Of a stretch of DNA of 64,000 nt, positions 23,252 through 31,700 are shown piece after piece. The notes under the pieces were generated by a model that was not told where the DNA came from, did no database searches, and was given only the letters and a program-made list of their open reading frames with translations. Within the stretch, counting starts at the first letter, position 1. Every line of letters starts with the position of its first letter. The translations under genes were made by a program, and so were the position numbers. This stretch comes from DASZQY01 sp963843565. GTDB lineage: Bacteria; Pseudomonadota; Alphaproteobacteria; Rhizobiales; Kaistiaceae. The DNA lies in the NCBI GenBank assembly GCA_963843565.1, contig CAWJKY010000004.1, forward strand, positions 1 through 64,000. Reading direction: 5' to 3'.

Positions 23252-25519
23252 CTAGTAAGGGATGCCTTCCGCCTCGGCAAAGGCACAAAGCGCCGGGCGG
23301 AGCGTATCGGGACCCTTGCTGCTGTCGAGCAGCCGGTCAAGCAGGGCGCCGAGCTTTGCGGTCTCCAGCGACAGGGTCATCGCCTTGACCGGGCCGACCG
23401 CGGCCGGCGACATCGACAGCGAACGGTAACCGAGCCCGATGAGGGCCATGGCGGCCAGCGGATTGCCGGCGAGTTCGCCGCACAGCGTCACCGGCATCTT
23501 GTCGCCCAGCGTGCGCACGATGGTGCGCAGCACCCTCAGGAAGGGGCGCGACAGAGAATCGAACCGGTCGGCAACCAGGACGTTGCCGCGGTCGCTCGCC
23601 GTGATGAACTGCTTGAGGTCGTTGGTGCCGACCGAGATGAAGTCGGCGACCGCGGTGAGGCCGTCGAGCTGCCACAGCAGCGCCGGCACCTCGACCATCG
23701 CCCCGACCATCAGCTTGGCCGGCGGCACGTGGCCGTGGCGGCGCATGTAGCGGAGCTCGCGGGCGATCATCTTGCGGGCGCGGCGCACCTCGTCGAGTTC
23801 GGTGACCATGGGCAGCATGACGCGCAACTCCTGGCCGGAGGCGGCGCGCATCAGGGCGCGAAGCTGGGTGCCGAGCAGTCCCGGCCGGTCGAGCCCCAGG
23901 CGGATCGCCCGCCAGCCCATTGCCGGGTTCTCTTCTTCCGCCGTGCGCAGATAGGGCAGCACCTTGTCGCCACCGACATCGAGGGTGCGGAAGGTCACCG
24001 GGCGCCCGCCCGCCTGGTCGAGGACCGAGGAATAGTACGCCGCCTGCTCGCCGGCCTTCGGCATGGTCGACGCGATCATGAACTGCAGCTCGGTGCGGAA
24101 GAGGCCGATGCCCTCGGCGCCGGACTCCTCCAGATGCGGGAGGTCGACCAGCAGGCCGGCGTTCATCAGAAGCGTGATGCGGTGGCCGTCGCGGGTGACC
24201 GCCGGCGTATCGCGGAGCCGCCGGTATTGCTCCTGACGCCGGGCGCGGAAACGCACCTTCTCGGCGTAGGACAGCTCGACGTCCGGGCTCGGCCTGAGAT
24301 GCACCTCGCCGGAGCTGCCGTCGACGATGATCGGGTCGCCGTTTTCAACCAGTGACACGACGTTGTCGGCGCGCCCGACCGTTGCGATGCCGAGCGCCCG
24401 GGCGACGATCGCCACGTGGCTGGTCGGGCCGCCCTCCTCCAGCACCAGGCCGCGGATGTGCTCGCGACCGTAATCGAGCAGCTCCGCAGCGCCCATGTTG
24501 CGCGCCACGATGATGGCGTCCCTGGGCAGCGCGTCGTCGGTCGGCCCGTGGCTCTGACCGACGAGCACCCTGAGCAGCCGGTTGGTCAGGTCGTCGAGAT
24601 CGTGGAGCCGGTCCCGCATGTAGGGGTCCTGCTGGCGTTGCAGGCGGGCGCGCATGTCGTTCTGCACCTGCTCGACGGCGGCTTCCGCCGACAGGCCGTT
24701 GCGCACAGCTTCGTGCATGCGCCGCACCCAGCCGCGGTCGTAGGCGAACATGCGATACGCCTCGAGCACATCGCGGTGCTCGCCCGCCTCGCCGATGTCG
24801 TCGCGCGACATCATGTCGTCGACGAACAGGCGCAAACTGGCGATCGCCTCGTCGAGGCGGCCGGTCTCGTGCTCGACGTCCTCGCCGATCAGCGCCGTGA
24901 CCACGACGCGCGGCTCGTGCAGCACGACGTGGCCGAGACCGACGCCCTCGCCGAGGCCGATGCCGGCAAGCGAGATGGACCGCTTGAGATCGATCGAGGT
25001 GCCGGGCCGGACCAGCCCCTCCAGCTCGCCGACCGCGATCATTTCGGCGATCACCATCGCCGTGGTCTGCAGCGCCTCGACTTCTTCCTCGTGATAGGTG
25101 CGGTGAGCGCGGTTCTGCACGACCAGCACGCCGAGGATGCCGCCGGCGCGCAGGATCGGCACACCCAGGAAGGCGTTGTAGATTTCCTCGCCGGTCTCCG
25201 GCAGGTAGGCAAAGGCGCGGTGCGACTGCGCGTTGGACAGATTGAGCGGGGCGGCGGTGGCGGCGATCGTGCCGACCAGGCCCTCGTTGACGCGCAGCGT
25301 CACGTTGTGAACCGCCTCGCGCTTGAGGCCCTCGGTGGCGTAGAGCTCGAGGACGCCGTCCGAACGCAGGACATAAACCGAGCACACCTCGGCCACCATG
25401 TTAGCCGCGATCTGGGTAACGATCTTGTCGAGCCGGGCTTGTGCGCTGATCGGCTCCGCCATGATCTCCCTGAGGCGGCGGAGCAGGACGCGCGGCCCGG
25501 CGGGCGCTGGGCCCCGCAT
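23252..25519 (-). CDS. ptsP: Phosphoenolpyruvate-protein phosphotransferase, nitrogen PTS (EI-Ntr)
   Basis: A 755-residue protein. An N-terminal GAF domain (about 20-160; VAEVCSVYVLRSDGVLELYATEGL) senses nitrogen status in related enzymes. The enzyme I domains follow: the phosphohistidine swivel domain with GGPTSHVAIVARALG (histidine near 367) and the PEP-binding barrel ending with the LCGELAGNP motif and its catalytic cysteine. It autophosphorylates from PEP and passes phosphate to NPr, then EIIA-Ntr, a regulatory chain controlling potassium, carbon storage and stress pathways. The start MRGPAPAGPRVLLRRLREIM matches rhizobial homologues and has TGAGGA upstream. NPr and EIIA-Ntr genes are not in the window. 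Confidence 0.97.
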   Translation of the reverse strand: MRGPAPAGPRVLLRRLREIMAEPISAQARLDKIVTQIAANMVAEVCSVYVLRSDGVLELYATEGLKREAVHNVTLRVNEGLVGTIAATAAPLNLSNAQSHRAFAYLPETGEEIYNAFLGVPILRAGGILGVLVVQNRAHRTYHEEEVEALQTTAMVIAEMIAVGELEGLVRPGTSIDLKRSISLAGIGLGEGVGLGHVVLHEPRVVVTALIGEDVEHETGRLDEAIASLRLFVDDMMSRDDIGEAGEHRDVLEAYRMFAYDRGWVRRMHEAVRNGLSAEAAVEQVQNDMRARLQRQQDPYMRDRLHDLDDLTNRLLRVLVGQSHGPTDDALPRDAIIVARNMGAAELLDYGREHIRGLVLEEGGPTSHVAIVARALGIATVGRADNVVSLVENGDPIIVDGSSGEVHLRPSPDVELSYAEKVRFRARRQEQYRRLRDTPAVTRDGHRITLLMNAGLLVDLPHLEESGAEGIGLFRTELQFMIASTMPKAGEQAAYYSSVLDQAGGRPVTFRTLDVGGDKVLPYLRTAEEENPAMGWRAIRLGLDRPGLLGTQLRALMRAASGQELRVMLPMVTELDEVRRARKMIARELRYMRRHGHVPPAKLMVGAMVEVPALLWQLDGLTAVADFISVGTNDLKQFITASDRGNVLVADRFDSLSRPFLRVLRTIVRTLGDKMPVTLCGELAGNPLAAMALIGLGYRSLSMSPAAVGPVKAMTLSLETAKLGALLDRLLDSSKGPDTLRPALCAFAEAEGIPY

Positions 25520-25586
25520 GTCCGCTTATCCTCAAAGAAACCGGCCGAACGAAAGCCGGAGAAAGCAGGGTGCGCCCGGTCGCCCC

Positions 25587-26840
25587 CTACGCGTTGTCGA
25601 GTCCGTATAGCGAATGCAAAGTCCGTACCGCAAGCTCGGTGTAGGTTGCATCGATCAACACCGATATCTTGATCTCGGAGGTCGTGATCGCGCGGATGTT
25701 GATGCCGCGGGCGGCAAGAGCCGCGAAGCAGTCGGACGCGACGCCGGCGTGGCTGCGCATGCCGATACCGATCACCGAAATCTTGGCGACGTCGGTTGAG
25801 CCCTGGACCAGCCGGTAGCCGATCGATTCGCGGGCCGTCTCCAGCACCTTCATCGACCGGGCATAATCGGCGGTCGGCACCGTGAAGGTCATGTCGGTGC
25901 GGCTGCCGTCCTCGGAGATGTTCTGGACGATCATGTCGACGTTGATGTTGGCGGCCGCCAGCGGGCCGAAGACCGCCGCCGCGACACCCGGCTTGTCGGC
26001 CACCTGGCGGAGCGAAATCTGGGCCTCGTCCTTGGAGTAGGCGATGCCGGTCACAACCTGTTTTTCCACGATCTCTTCCTCGTCGCAGATGAGCGTCCCG
26101 ATCGGGTTTCCCCCGCGCGTCGAATCGATGGCCTCGGGCGCCTCGAAGGACGAGCGCACGAACACCCGCACGCCGTGGACCATGGCGAGCTCGACCGAGC
26201 GAACCTGAAGCACCTTGGCGCCCAGCGAGGCCATTTCCAGCATTTCTTCGTAAGAAACCCGTGACAGCCGCCGTGCCTTCTGAACGACGCGCGGATCGGA
26301 GGTGTAGACGCCGTCGACGTCCGTATAGATGTCGCAGCGATCCGCCTCGAGCGCCGCGGCAAGCGCCACCGCGCTGGTGTCCGAACCGCCCCGCCCGAGC
26401 GTGGCGACGCGGTTGTCGGGGCCGACGCCCTGAAACCCTGAGACCACCGCGACCTGGCCCTGGCCGAGCCGCCAGATGAGGCTTTCCCCGTCGATCGCCG
26501 CAATCCGCGCGGCACCGTGGGCGCCATCGGTGCGGATCGGGATTTGCCAGCCCTGCCACGAGCGGGCGTTGACACCGATATCCTGAAGCGCGATCGCCAG
26601 AAGCCCGGAGGAGATTTGTTCGCCGGCCGCCACCACCGTGTCGTATTCGCGCGCGTCGTGGAGCGGCGAGGCCTCCCGCGTCCATTCGACAAGCTGGTTG
26701 GTGAAGCCGGCCATGGCCGAGACCACGACGGCCACCTCGTTGCCGGCGTCGACCTCGCGCTTGATATGGCGGGCGACGTTCTTGATGCGTGCCAGGTCAG
26801 CGACCGACGTGCCGCCGAACTTCATCACCAGTCGGGTCAT
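25587..26840 (-). CDS. lysC: Aspartate kinase
   Basis: A 417-residue monofunctional aspartokinase catalysing the first step toward lysine, threonine and methionine. The N-terminal KFGGTSVAD (7-15) binds phosphate and ATP. Two regulatory ACT domains follow from about 265 to the end (VTGIAYSKDEAQISL and ISVIGIGMRSHAGVA segments), so feedback inhibition is expected. I chose the ATG at 26840, as the family starts a few residues before KFGGTS. It lies 67 bases upstream of ptsP and is divergent from ubiG, an arrangement conserved in rhizobia. Confidence 0.97.
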   Translation of the reverse strand: MTRLVMKFGGTSVADLARIKNVARHIKREVDAGNEVAVVVSAMAGFTNQLVEWTREASPLHDAREYDTVVAAGEQISSGLLAIALQDIGVNARSWQGWQIPIRTDGAHGAARIAAIDGESLIWRLGQGQVAVVSGFQGVGPDNRVATLGRGGSDTSAVALAAALEADRCDIYTDVDGVYTSDPRVVQKARRLSRVSYEEMLEMASLGAKVLQVRSVELAMVHGVRVFVRSSFEAPEAIDSTRGGNPIGTLICDEEEIVEKQVVTGIAYSKDEAQISLRQVADKPGVAAAVFGPLAAANINVDMIVQNISEDGSRTDMTFTVPTADYARSMKVLETARESIGYRLVQGSTDVAKISVIGIGMRSHAGVASDCFAALAARGINIRAITTSEIKISVLIDATYTELAVRTLHSLYGLDNA

Positions 26841-26878
26841 CGGTCGTCTATCGGGATCGCGGGCCAAAAAGTGGCGCT

Positions 26879-26907
26879 GTCATAGCGACTTGGCGGGAGT
26901 CCCGCAA
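26879..26907 (-). promoter_or_regulatory. Candidate lysC promoter
   Basis: TTGCGG (26902-26907) and TATGAC (26879-26884) with a 17-base spacer on the minus strand, 39 bases upstream of the lysC ATG. Confidence 0.5.
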
Positions 26908-26965
26908 CGGGCGGCGCGACGCCGGCACAATTGACACGGGCGTCCGGGAGGGGGAGTGAAGGGGC

Positions 26966-27712
26966 ATGAACGCGCCGCACGAGACCACCGTCGACACCGA
27001 GGAAATCGCCCGCTTTGGCCGCCTGGCCGCGACCTGGTGGGACGAGCGCGGGCCCATGGCGCCCCTCCACAAGCTGAACCCGTTGCGCCTTGCCTGGATC
27101 AAGGACGAGATCGCCGGCCACTTCGGCCGCGACGCCAAGGCCGCCGACGCCCTCGCCGATCTTTCCATTCTCGACATCGGCTGCGGCGCCGGCATCCTGA
27201 CCGAACCGCTCGCCCGCATGGGCGCCGCCGTCACCGGCATCGACCCCTCGTCCGAGATCATCGCCGCCGCGCGGCTGCACGCCCGCGCCGGCAACCTCAC
27301 CATCGACTACCGCGATACCACCGCCGAGGCGCTCGCCGAAGCCGGCGAGCGATTCGACGTGGTGACCATCCTCGAGGTGGTCGAGCACGTCACCGACGTG
27401 CCGCGGTTCGTGGCGACGGCGGCAAGCATGGTGAAGCCCGGCGGGCTCATGGTCGCCTCGACCATCAACCGGACCATGAAGGCGTTCGCGCTGGCGATCG
27501 TCGGGGCCGAGTACGTGCTGCGCTGGCTGCCGCGCGGCACCCACGCCTACGACAAGCTGGTGACGCCGGACGAGTTGCGCGCGGCGTTCTCCGGCGCGGG
27601 TCTTAGCCCCGCCGCCGCGACCGGCGTCGTGTACGTACCGCTGGTCGACGAATTCCGCCTGACCAGAAACCTCGACGTCAACTACATGATGACGGCGGAA
27701 CGGGCGGCCTAG
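26966..27712 (+). CDS. ubiG: Ubiquinone biosynthesis O-methyltransferase UbiG
   Basis: A 248-residue SAM-dependent methyltransferase that performs both O-methylations in ubiquinone synthesis. The family start (EEIARFGRLAATWWDERGPMAPLHKLNPLR) is unmistakable. SAM motif I is LDIGCGAGILTEPLA near 70-84, and EVVEHV follows. A purine-rich GGGAGGGGGAGTGAAGGGG precedes the ATG. It converges with a small conserved gene 21 bases downstream. Confidence 0.97.
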   Translation: MNAPHETTVDTEEIARFGRLAATWWDERGPMAPLHKLNPLRLAWIKDEIAGHFGRDAKAADALADLSILDIGCGAGILTEPLARMGAAVTGIDPSSEIIAAARLHARAGNLTIDYRDTTAEALAEAGERFDVVTILEVVEHVTDVPRFVATAASMVKPGGLMVASTINRTMKAFALAIVGAEYVLRWLPRGTHAYDKLVTPDELRAAFSGAGLSPAAATGVVYVPLVDEFRLTRNLDVNYMMTAERAA

Positions 27713-27733
27713 CTGTCACATTCGAGCACGACG

Positions 27734-27982
27734 TTATTCGAGCGACAGGACGATCCGCTCGTCCTTTTCGTGGTTCTCGACCTCGACGAGCTTGCCGTGC
27801 GCTTCGGGATTCTCCGAGAGCTTGACGATCTCCTCCAGATCGATGCCCTCATCCATGAGCGCCGCGGCGGCCTTGCGGGGAATGAGCCTGGACGCGATCC
27901 TGAGCACGCCGCCGGGAATCGTGACGGTCGTCGCCGGGTCCGTTGCTTCGTCCTTGAACACGCGAATCTTCAAGTCGGCCAT
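27734..27982 (-). CDS. Small conserved hypothetical protein (82 residues)
   Basis: A compact acidic/basic mixed protein with no membrane segment or cysteine. The sequence pattern is a beta strand (LKIRVFKD), a TTVTIPGG turn, helices rich in Ala/Ile (RIASRLIPRKAAAALMDEGIDLEEIVKL) and a final strand (ERIVLSLE). Similar proteins occur next to ubiG in other rhizobia as far as I recall. Function is unknown. It lies 51 bases downstream of the DUF1178 gene on the same strand. Confidence 0.7.
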   Translation of the reverse strand: MADLKIRVFKDEATDPATTVTIPGGVLRIASRLIPRKAAAALMDEGIDLEEIVKLSENPEAHGKLVEVENHEKDERIVLSLE

Positions 27983-28033
27983 TGTCGCCTCCCTTGCCTT
28001 GCGGGCTCGCGCCGGGCGCGGCCCTGCAAGGGA

Positions 28034-28465
28034 TCAGTTGGTATCGTCGGGGAGCGACGGCAATGGGTGGAAGCCGATTCCCTCCTCGGCGAGGTCGGCG
28101 GCCTCCTCGCGGGTCGCCTCGCCGTAGATGCCGCGCGGCTCGACCTCGTCGTAGTGGATCTTGCGCGCTTCCTCGGCGAACTTGTCGCCGACATAGTCGG
28201 CGTTCTCGGTGACCTTCTTGCGGAACTCCTTGATGAATTCGCGCATCGCCTTGCTGCGCGGATCAGGAACCGCGAGACTGACCGTCTCGTCCTTCTTCCT
28301 GGCGCCAGCGACCGACGGCGCCATGATCGCCTTGTGCACGTCCTTCGAACCGCAGACCGGGCACACCAATTCACCGGCCTCGGCAGCCCGGTCGAAATCG
28401 TCGGCGGAACGGAACCACGCCTCGAAGGAATGATCGTTGTCGCAGGTGAGCGTGTAGCGGATCAT
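28034..28465 (-). CDS. DUF1178 family protein
   Basis: A 143-residue protein starting MIRYTLTCDNDHSFEAWFRS, the DUF1178 signature. C8, C35 and C38 (CPVCGSKDV) look like a zinc ribbon, followed by a helical region (MREFIKEFRKKV) and ATREEAADLAEEGIGFHPLP at the C terminus. Function is unknown; the N terminus resembles FmdB-type regulatory zinc ribbons. The ATG at 28465 comes four bases after the stop of the amidase gene, so they are co-transcribed, an arrangement common in Hyphomicrobiales. Confidence 0.9.
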   Translation of the reverse strand: MIRYTLTCDNDHSFEAWFRSADDFDRAAEAGELVCPVCGSKDVHKAIMAPSVAGARKKDETVSLAVPDPRSKAMREFIKEFRKKVTENADYVGDKFAEEARKIHYDEVEPRGIYGEATREEAADLAEEGIGFHPLPSLPDDTN

Positions 28466-28469
28466 CGGA

Positions 28470-29321
28470 TCAGGACACCTTGAGACGCGGCGCCGGCGCG
28501 ACCGGCGGGGAGAAGGTCCGCTCGTTGGCAAGCGCAGGGATGCGACTGCGCGCCGCTTCGCTGGCGGCCGGATCAATCTCCGCGACGAGGAAGGTCGGCT
28601 CGCTGTCGGCTTCCGCAAGCACCTTGCCCCACGGATCGACGATCATCGAATGGCCGTAGGTGTCGCGGCCGTCGTCATGGTGCCCGCCCTGTGCGGCAGC
28701 GACCACGAACGCGCCGACCTCGATGGCACGGGCGCGCAGCAGCACGTGCCAGTGCGCTTCGCCAGTGGTCTTCGTGAAGGCGGCGGGAACCGCGATCACC
28801 GACGCACCGGCCCTGGCGAGCGCGCGGTGAAGCAGCGGGAAGCGCACGTCGTAGCACACGGTGAGGCCGAGACGCGCCCACGGCATGTCGGCGACGACGG
28901 CGGCGTTGCCGGGCTTGTAGAGGCGCGACTCGCGGTAGCTCTCGCCGCCGGCGAGATCGACGTCGAACATGTGGATCTTGTCGTAGGTGGCGGCGATTTC
29001 GCCGGACGGATCGATCAGGAACGACCGGTTGGCGACCTGGTCGGCGCCGAGTTTGATCGCCATGGAGCCGATGTGCAGCCAGATGCCGAGATCGGTGGCG
29101 AGCGCCCGGAACCGCTTCAGGGACGGATCGCTGTCCTGCGGATCGATCGCCGCCATGAGGCGCGCCCGGTCCCGGTCGAGGATCGTGGTCATTTCGGGGG
29201 TGAGCACGTACTGGGCGCCGGCGCCCGCCGCCGCGCGGATCAGGCGCTCGGCTTCGGCCAAATTACGGCCGACATCGATGCCCGACCGCATCTGGACAAC
29301 CGCAGCCTTGAAGGCGCTCAT
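28470..29321 (-). CDS. Carbon-nitrogen hydrolase (Nit-type amidase)
   Basis: A 283-residue nitrilase-superfamily enzyme with the complete E43 (TPEMT), K115 (YDKIHMFDVD) and C156 (TVCYDVRFP) catalytic triad. It is closest to the Nit1/Nit2 branch, which hydrolyses deaminated glutathione or omega-amides such as 2-oxoglutaramate, a metabolite-repair function. The length is normal. It sits between comF and DUF1178; in several rhizobia a glutaredoxin gene (grxC) lies between comF and this gene, but here only 40 bases separate them. Confidence 0.9.
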   Translation of the reverse strand: MSAFKAAVVQMRSGIDVGRNLAEAERLIRAAAGAGAQYVLTPEMTTILDRDRARLMAAIDPQDSDPSLKRFRALATDLGIWLHIGSMAIKLGADQVANRSFLIDPSGEIAATYDKIHMFDVDLAGGESYRESRLYKPGNAAVVADMPWARLGLTVCYDVRFPLLHRALARAGASVIAVPAAFTKTTGEAHWHVLLRARAIEVGAFVVAAAQGGHHDDGRDTYGHSMIVDPWGKVLAEADSEPTFLVAEIDPAASEAARSRIPALANERTFSPPVAPAPRLKVS

Positions 29322-29361
29322 TCAGGTCCTTTCGCGAACCGACCGACGCCCAGAATATCGG

Positions 29362-30150
29362 TCAAACCTCGCCGCGGACAACCCGGGCGAAAACCAGCAC
29401 GTCGACCCCGACAGCCCCGGCGCGCAGAAGCGCCCGGGTACACGCTTTGGCGGTCGCGCCGGTCGTATAGACATCGTCGACCAGCAGGACACGGCGGCCG
29501 GCGACCGCCGGCCTGTCCGCCTGGGCGACGCGAAAGGCGCCGCGGACGTTGCGGTCGCGGGCATCCGCCGACAGGCCGACCTGCTGCTCGGTGGCGCGGA
29601 TGCGCTTCAGCACGATCGCGTCGAACGGCTTGCCGGCGGCCTCCGCCACCGCCCGGGCGAGCAACGCCGACTGATTGTAGCGCCGGCGCCAGAGGCGGCG
29701 GGTGTGGAGCGGCACCGGCACGATCATGTCGGCCGTGTCGGTCACCTCGGAGCCGGCCCGCACCATCCAGCTGGCCATCCACCGCGCCAGCTCGAGCCGG
29801 TCGCGGTATTTCAGGCCGTGGACGAGATCGCGGCCGACCCCATCGAAGGCGACCACCGCCCGGCAGCGGTCGAACGGCGGCGGATCGGCGATCGCCTCGG
29901 CCGAGAGCGCGCCGGCGCCGAGGTCGTAGGAAAAGGGGATGCCGAGGCGCGCGCAATAGGGCTTCTCGATCAGACGCAACTTCGACCAGCACGACGGGCA
30001 GAGGGCGCCATGGGCGCCGACCGGACGGCCGCAGGCAAGACACTGGGGCGGCAGGGCAAGATCGGCCGCGGCGCCAGCGGCGCGCCGGGCCCGCGCGACC
30101 CAGCGGTCGAGCAGCGAGGGGCGGGGCGCGATGTCTTCGCCGGTTTCCAT
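29362..30150 (-). CDS. comF: ComF family phosphoribosyltransferase-like protein
   Basis: A 262-residue ComF homologue. An N-terminal zinc-finger-like region has C-x2-C and C-x2-C pairs (QCLACGRPVG and LCPSCWSKL). A type I phosphoribosyltransferase fold follows, with the PRPP loop VLLVDDVYTTGATAKA near 217-232 and RRYNQSALLARA in the middle. In transformable bacteria ComF supports DNA uptake; in rhizobia its role is undefined. The start is ambiguous between GTG 30159 and ATG 30150; I took the ATG. It is divergent from the methyltransferase gene. Confidence 0.88.
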   Translation of the reverse strand: METGEDIAPRPSLLDRWVARARRAAGAAADLALPPQCLACGRPVGAHGALCPSCWSKLRLIEKPYCARLGIPFSYDLGAGALSAEAIADPPPFDRCRAVVAFDGVGRDLVHGLKYRDRLELARWMASWMVRAGSEVTDTADMIVPVPLHTRRLWRRRYNQSALLARAVAEAAGKPFDAIVLKRIRATEQQVGLSADARDRNVRGAFRVAQADRPAVAGRRVLLVDDVYTTGATAKACTRALLRAGAVGVDVLVFARVVRGEV

Positions 30151-30234
30151 GGGCGTCACCGTACCGCCGAAGCACGGCCGGCGTCACGCCGCCTGCTTTG
30201 ACGGGGTGACGCGGCGGCCCCATAACCCGATGCG

Positions 30235-31119
30235 ATGAACGGCCCCCCTCGCCTCTTCGACCGCGCCCTGCTCGACGCCCGTGCCCGCCGCGCGCTGAAG
30301 GCCGGGCCGGAAGACTTCCTGCTCAACGCCGTCGCCGACGATCTTCTCGAACGCCTCGCCGCGGTGAAGCGGACCTTCGCGCTCGCGGTCGACCTCAGCC
30401 CCCTGACGTTGGTCGCCGAACGCATCGCGGCAAGCGGACAGGTGACACGGATCGTTCGCATCGACCGGATCGCGGAAACGCGGCCCGACGTCGTCGGCGA
30501 CCCGGAGGTCTTTCCGTTCGCGGACGAAAGCCTCGATCTCGTCGTCTCGGCGCTGGCGCTGCACTTCGTCGAGGACCTGCCGGGGACGCTCGCGCAATTC
30601 CGCCGCGCGTTGAAGCCGGACGGGCTGTTCCTGGCGGTGCTATTGGGCGGCGACACCCTCACCGAACTCCGCACGGCGCTGGCCGCGGCTGAAGCCGAGA
30701 TCACCGGCGGCGCCAGTCCGCGGGTGGCGCCGTTCGCCGAACTGCGGGCGGCGGGCGCCCTGCTCCAGCGCGCCGGGTTCGCCCTGCCGGTGATCGACCG
30801 CGACCGGCGCACCGTGCGCTATGCCTCCGCGCTGCACCTGATGCGCGATCTCCGCGCCATGGGCGCCACCAACGCCCTCGTCGAGCGCAGCCGCACGCCG
30901 ATGACCCGGCAGATGCTGGCGCGCGTCGTGGAGATCTACGCGGAACGCTTCTCCGATCCGGACGGGCGCGTCCGCGCCACCTTCGAGACGATCGCGCTGT
31001 CCGGCTGGGCCCCGCACGAAAGCCAGCAACAGCCGCTCCGCCCCGGCAGCGCCAAGGCGCGCCTGGCCGACGCACTCAGGACAACGGAGCGTTCGGCGGG
31101 AGAGAAGGCGGGCGGCTAA
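30235..31119 (+). CDS. NDUFAF5/BioC-like class I methyltransferase
   Basis: A 294-residue methyltransferase-fold protein. It begins LFDRALLDARARRAL, as in the NDUFAF5 group of complex I assembly factors. The methyltransferase core includes LAVDLSPLT, FPFADESLDLVVSALALHFVEDLPGTL and RRALKPDGLFLAVLLGG, and the tail has the conserved MRDLRAMGATNAL segment. Eukaryotic NDUFAF5 hydroxylates an arginine of the NDUFS7 subunit; the bacterial activity is inferred by similarity only. Motif I is degenerate (AVDLSP without a glycine loop), which fits NDUFAF5. It ends with a four-base overlap with the converging Flp pilin gene. Confidence 0.82.
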   Translation: MNGPPRLFDRALLDARARRALKAGPEDFLLNAVADDLLERLAAVKRTFALAVDLSPLTLVAERIAASGQVTRIVRIDRIAETRPDVVGDPEVFPFADESLDLVVSALALHFVEDLPGTLAQFRRALKPDGLFLAVLLGGDTLTELRTALAAAEAEITGGASPRVAPFAELRAAGALLQRAGFALPVIDRDRRTVRYASALHLMRDLRAMGATNALVERSRTPMTRQMLARVVEIYAERFSDPDGRVRATFETIALSGWAPHESQQQPLRPGSAKARLADALRTTERSAGEKAGG

Positions 31120-31310
31120 TTCACCGCCGGCACGTCGCCGGCGAAGCCCGAGTACATCTGGTTGAGATCGGTGCCGAGCAGCAGCGCTCCGGCGATGATG
31201 CCGCAGGCGACGAGCGCGCCGATCACCGCGTATTCGATAGCGGTCGTGCCTTCGGCAGCCCGCAGGAAGCGGGCGACGAGGCTGAACGATTGACTGAGCG
31301 CGAGACGCAT
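31116..31310 (-). CDS. Flp family type IVb pilin
   Basis: A 64-residue prepilin. The leader ends at G21 and is followed by TTAIEYAVI, an exact G/xxxxEY type IVb cleavage site with glutamate at +5 and tyrosine at +6. A hydrophobic helix follows to about residue 46, then a short tail. After cleavage by a TadV/CpaA prepilin peptidase it would be assembled into Flp pili for adhesion. No tad/cpa genes are in the window, so it is a solitary pilin gene. The start is ATG 31310; a GTG two codons upstream is an alternative. Confidence 0.88.
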   Translation of the reverse strand: MRLALSQSFSLVARFLRAAEGTTAIEYAVIGALVACGIIAGALLLGTDLNQMYSGFAGDVPAVN

Positions 31311-31370
31311 GGCCACACCCGGGAAGCCGGAACGACGCCCGACCTTCCGCCGACGATGCTGAAGGATCGG

Positions 31371-31634
31371 CTAACGGGTCGCCTGTCCGTCGGTGCTTTG
31401 CAGGAGATCGCCGATCGGATCCGGCTGGGCAATGGAGCCCGTCGTCACGGGATCGACGTCGGCTGAAGCCACCGCCGGCGCCTCAGTGCCGGTGCGGGCC
31501 GAGAGGCCCCCGAGAAGCACGATCCCGACGCCCACGAGGGCGACGATAATCGGCACAAACGCAAGGATTGCGGTGCGTTTCACGCCGGTGCGGGTCGCGC
31601 CCGTCTCCGGCAGGAAGATGTCATCGGATGTCAT
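31371..31634 (-). CDS. Small single-pass membrane protein (87 residues)
   Basis: A short N-terminal cytoplasmic segment is followed by one transmembrane helix (about 20-43, AILAFVPIIVALVGVGIVLL) and a periplasmic tail containing DVDPVTTGSIAQPDPIGDLL. I do not recognise a family. The TGSI-type Thr/Ser-rich tail is seen in many rhizobial envelope proteins. It lies 60 bases upstream of the Flp pilin gene on the same strand, so co-transcription is likely. A promoter candidate is present just upstream. Confidence 0.6.
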   Translation of the reverse strand: MTSDDIFLPETGATRTGVKRTAILAFVPIIVALVGVGIVLLGGLSARTGTEAPAVASADVDPVTTGSIAQPDPIGDLLQSTDGQATR

Positions 31635-31700
31635 GGTTTTTCGATCTGCCTCGAACGCCCTCCCAATCCCGGGCGTTGCGGTGGCGATCTTCGGAGCCGG

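Noticed and set aside
21143..24355. A 1070-codon plus-strand open frame across prmC, prfA and ptsP
   Set aside because: The sequence is Arg/Gly/Ala/His-rich with no domain, and it spans three well-supported minus-strand genes. It is a GC artefact.
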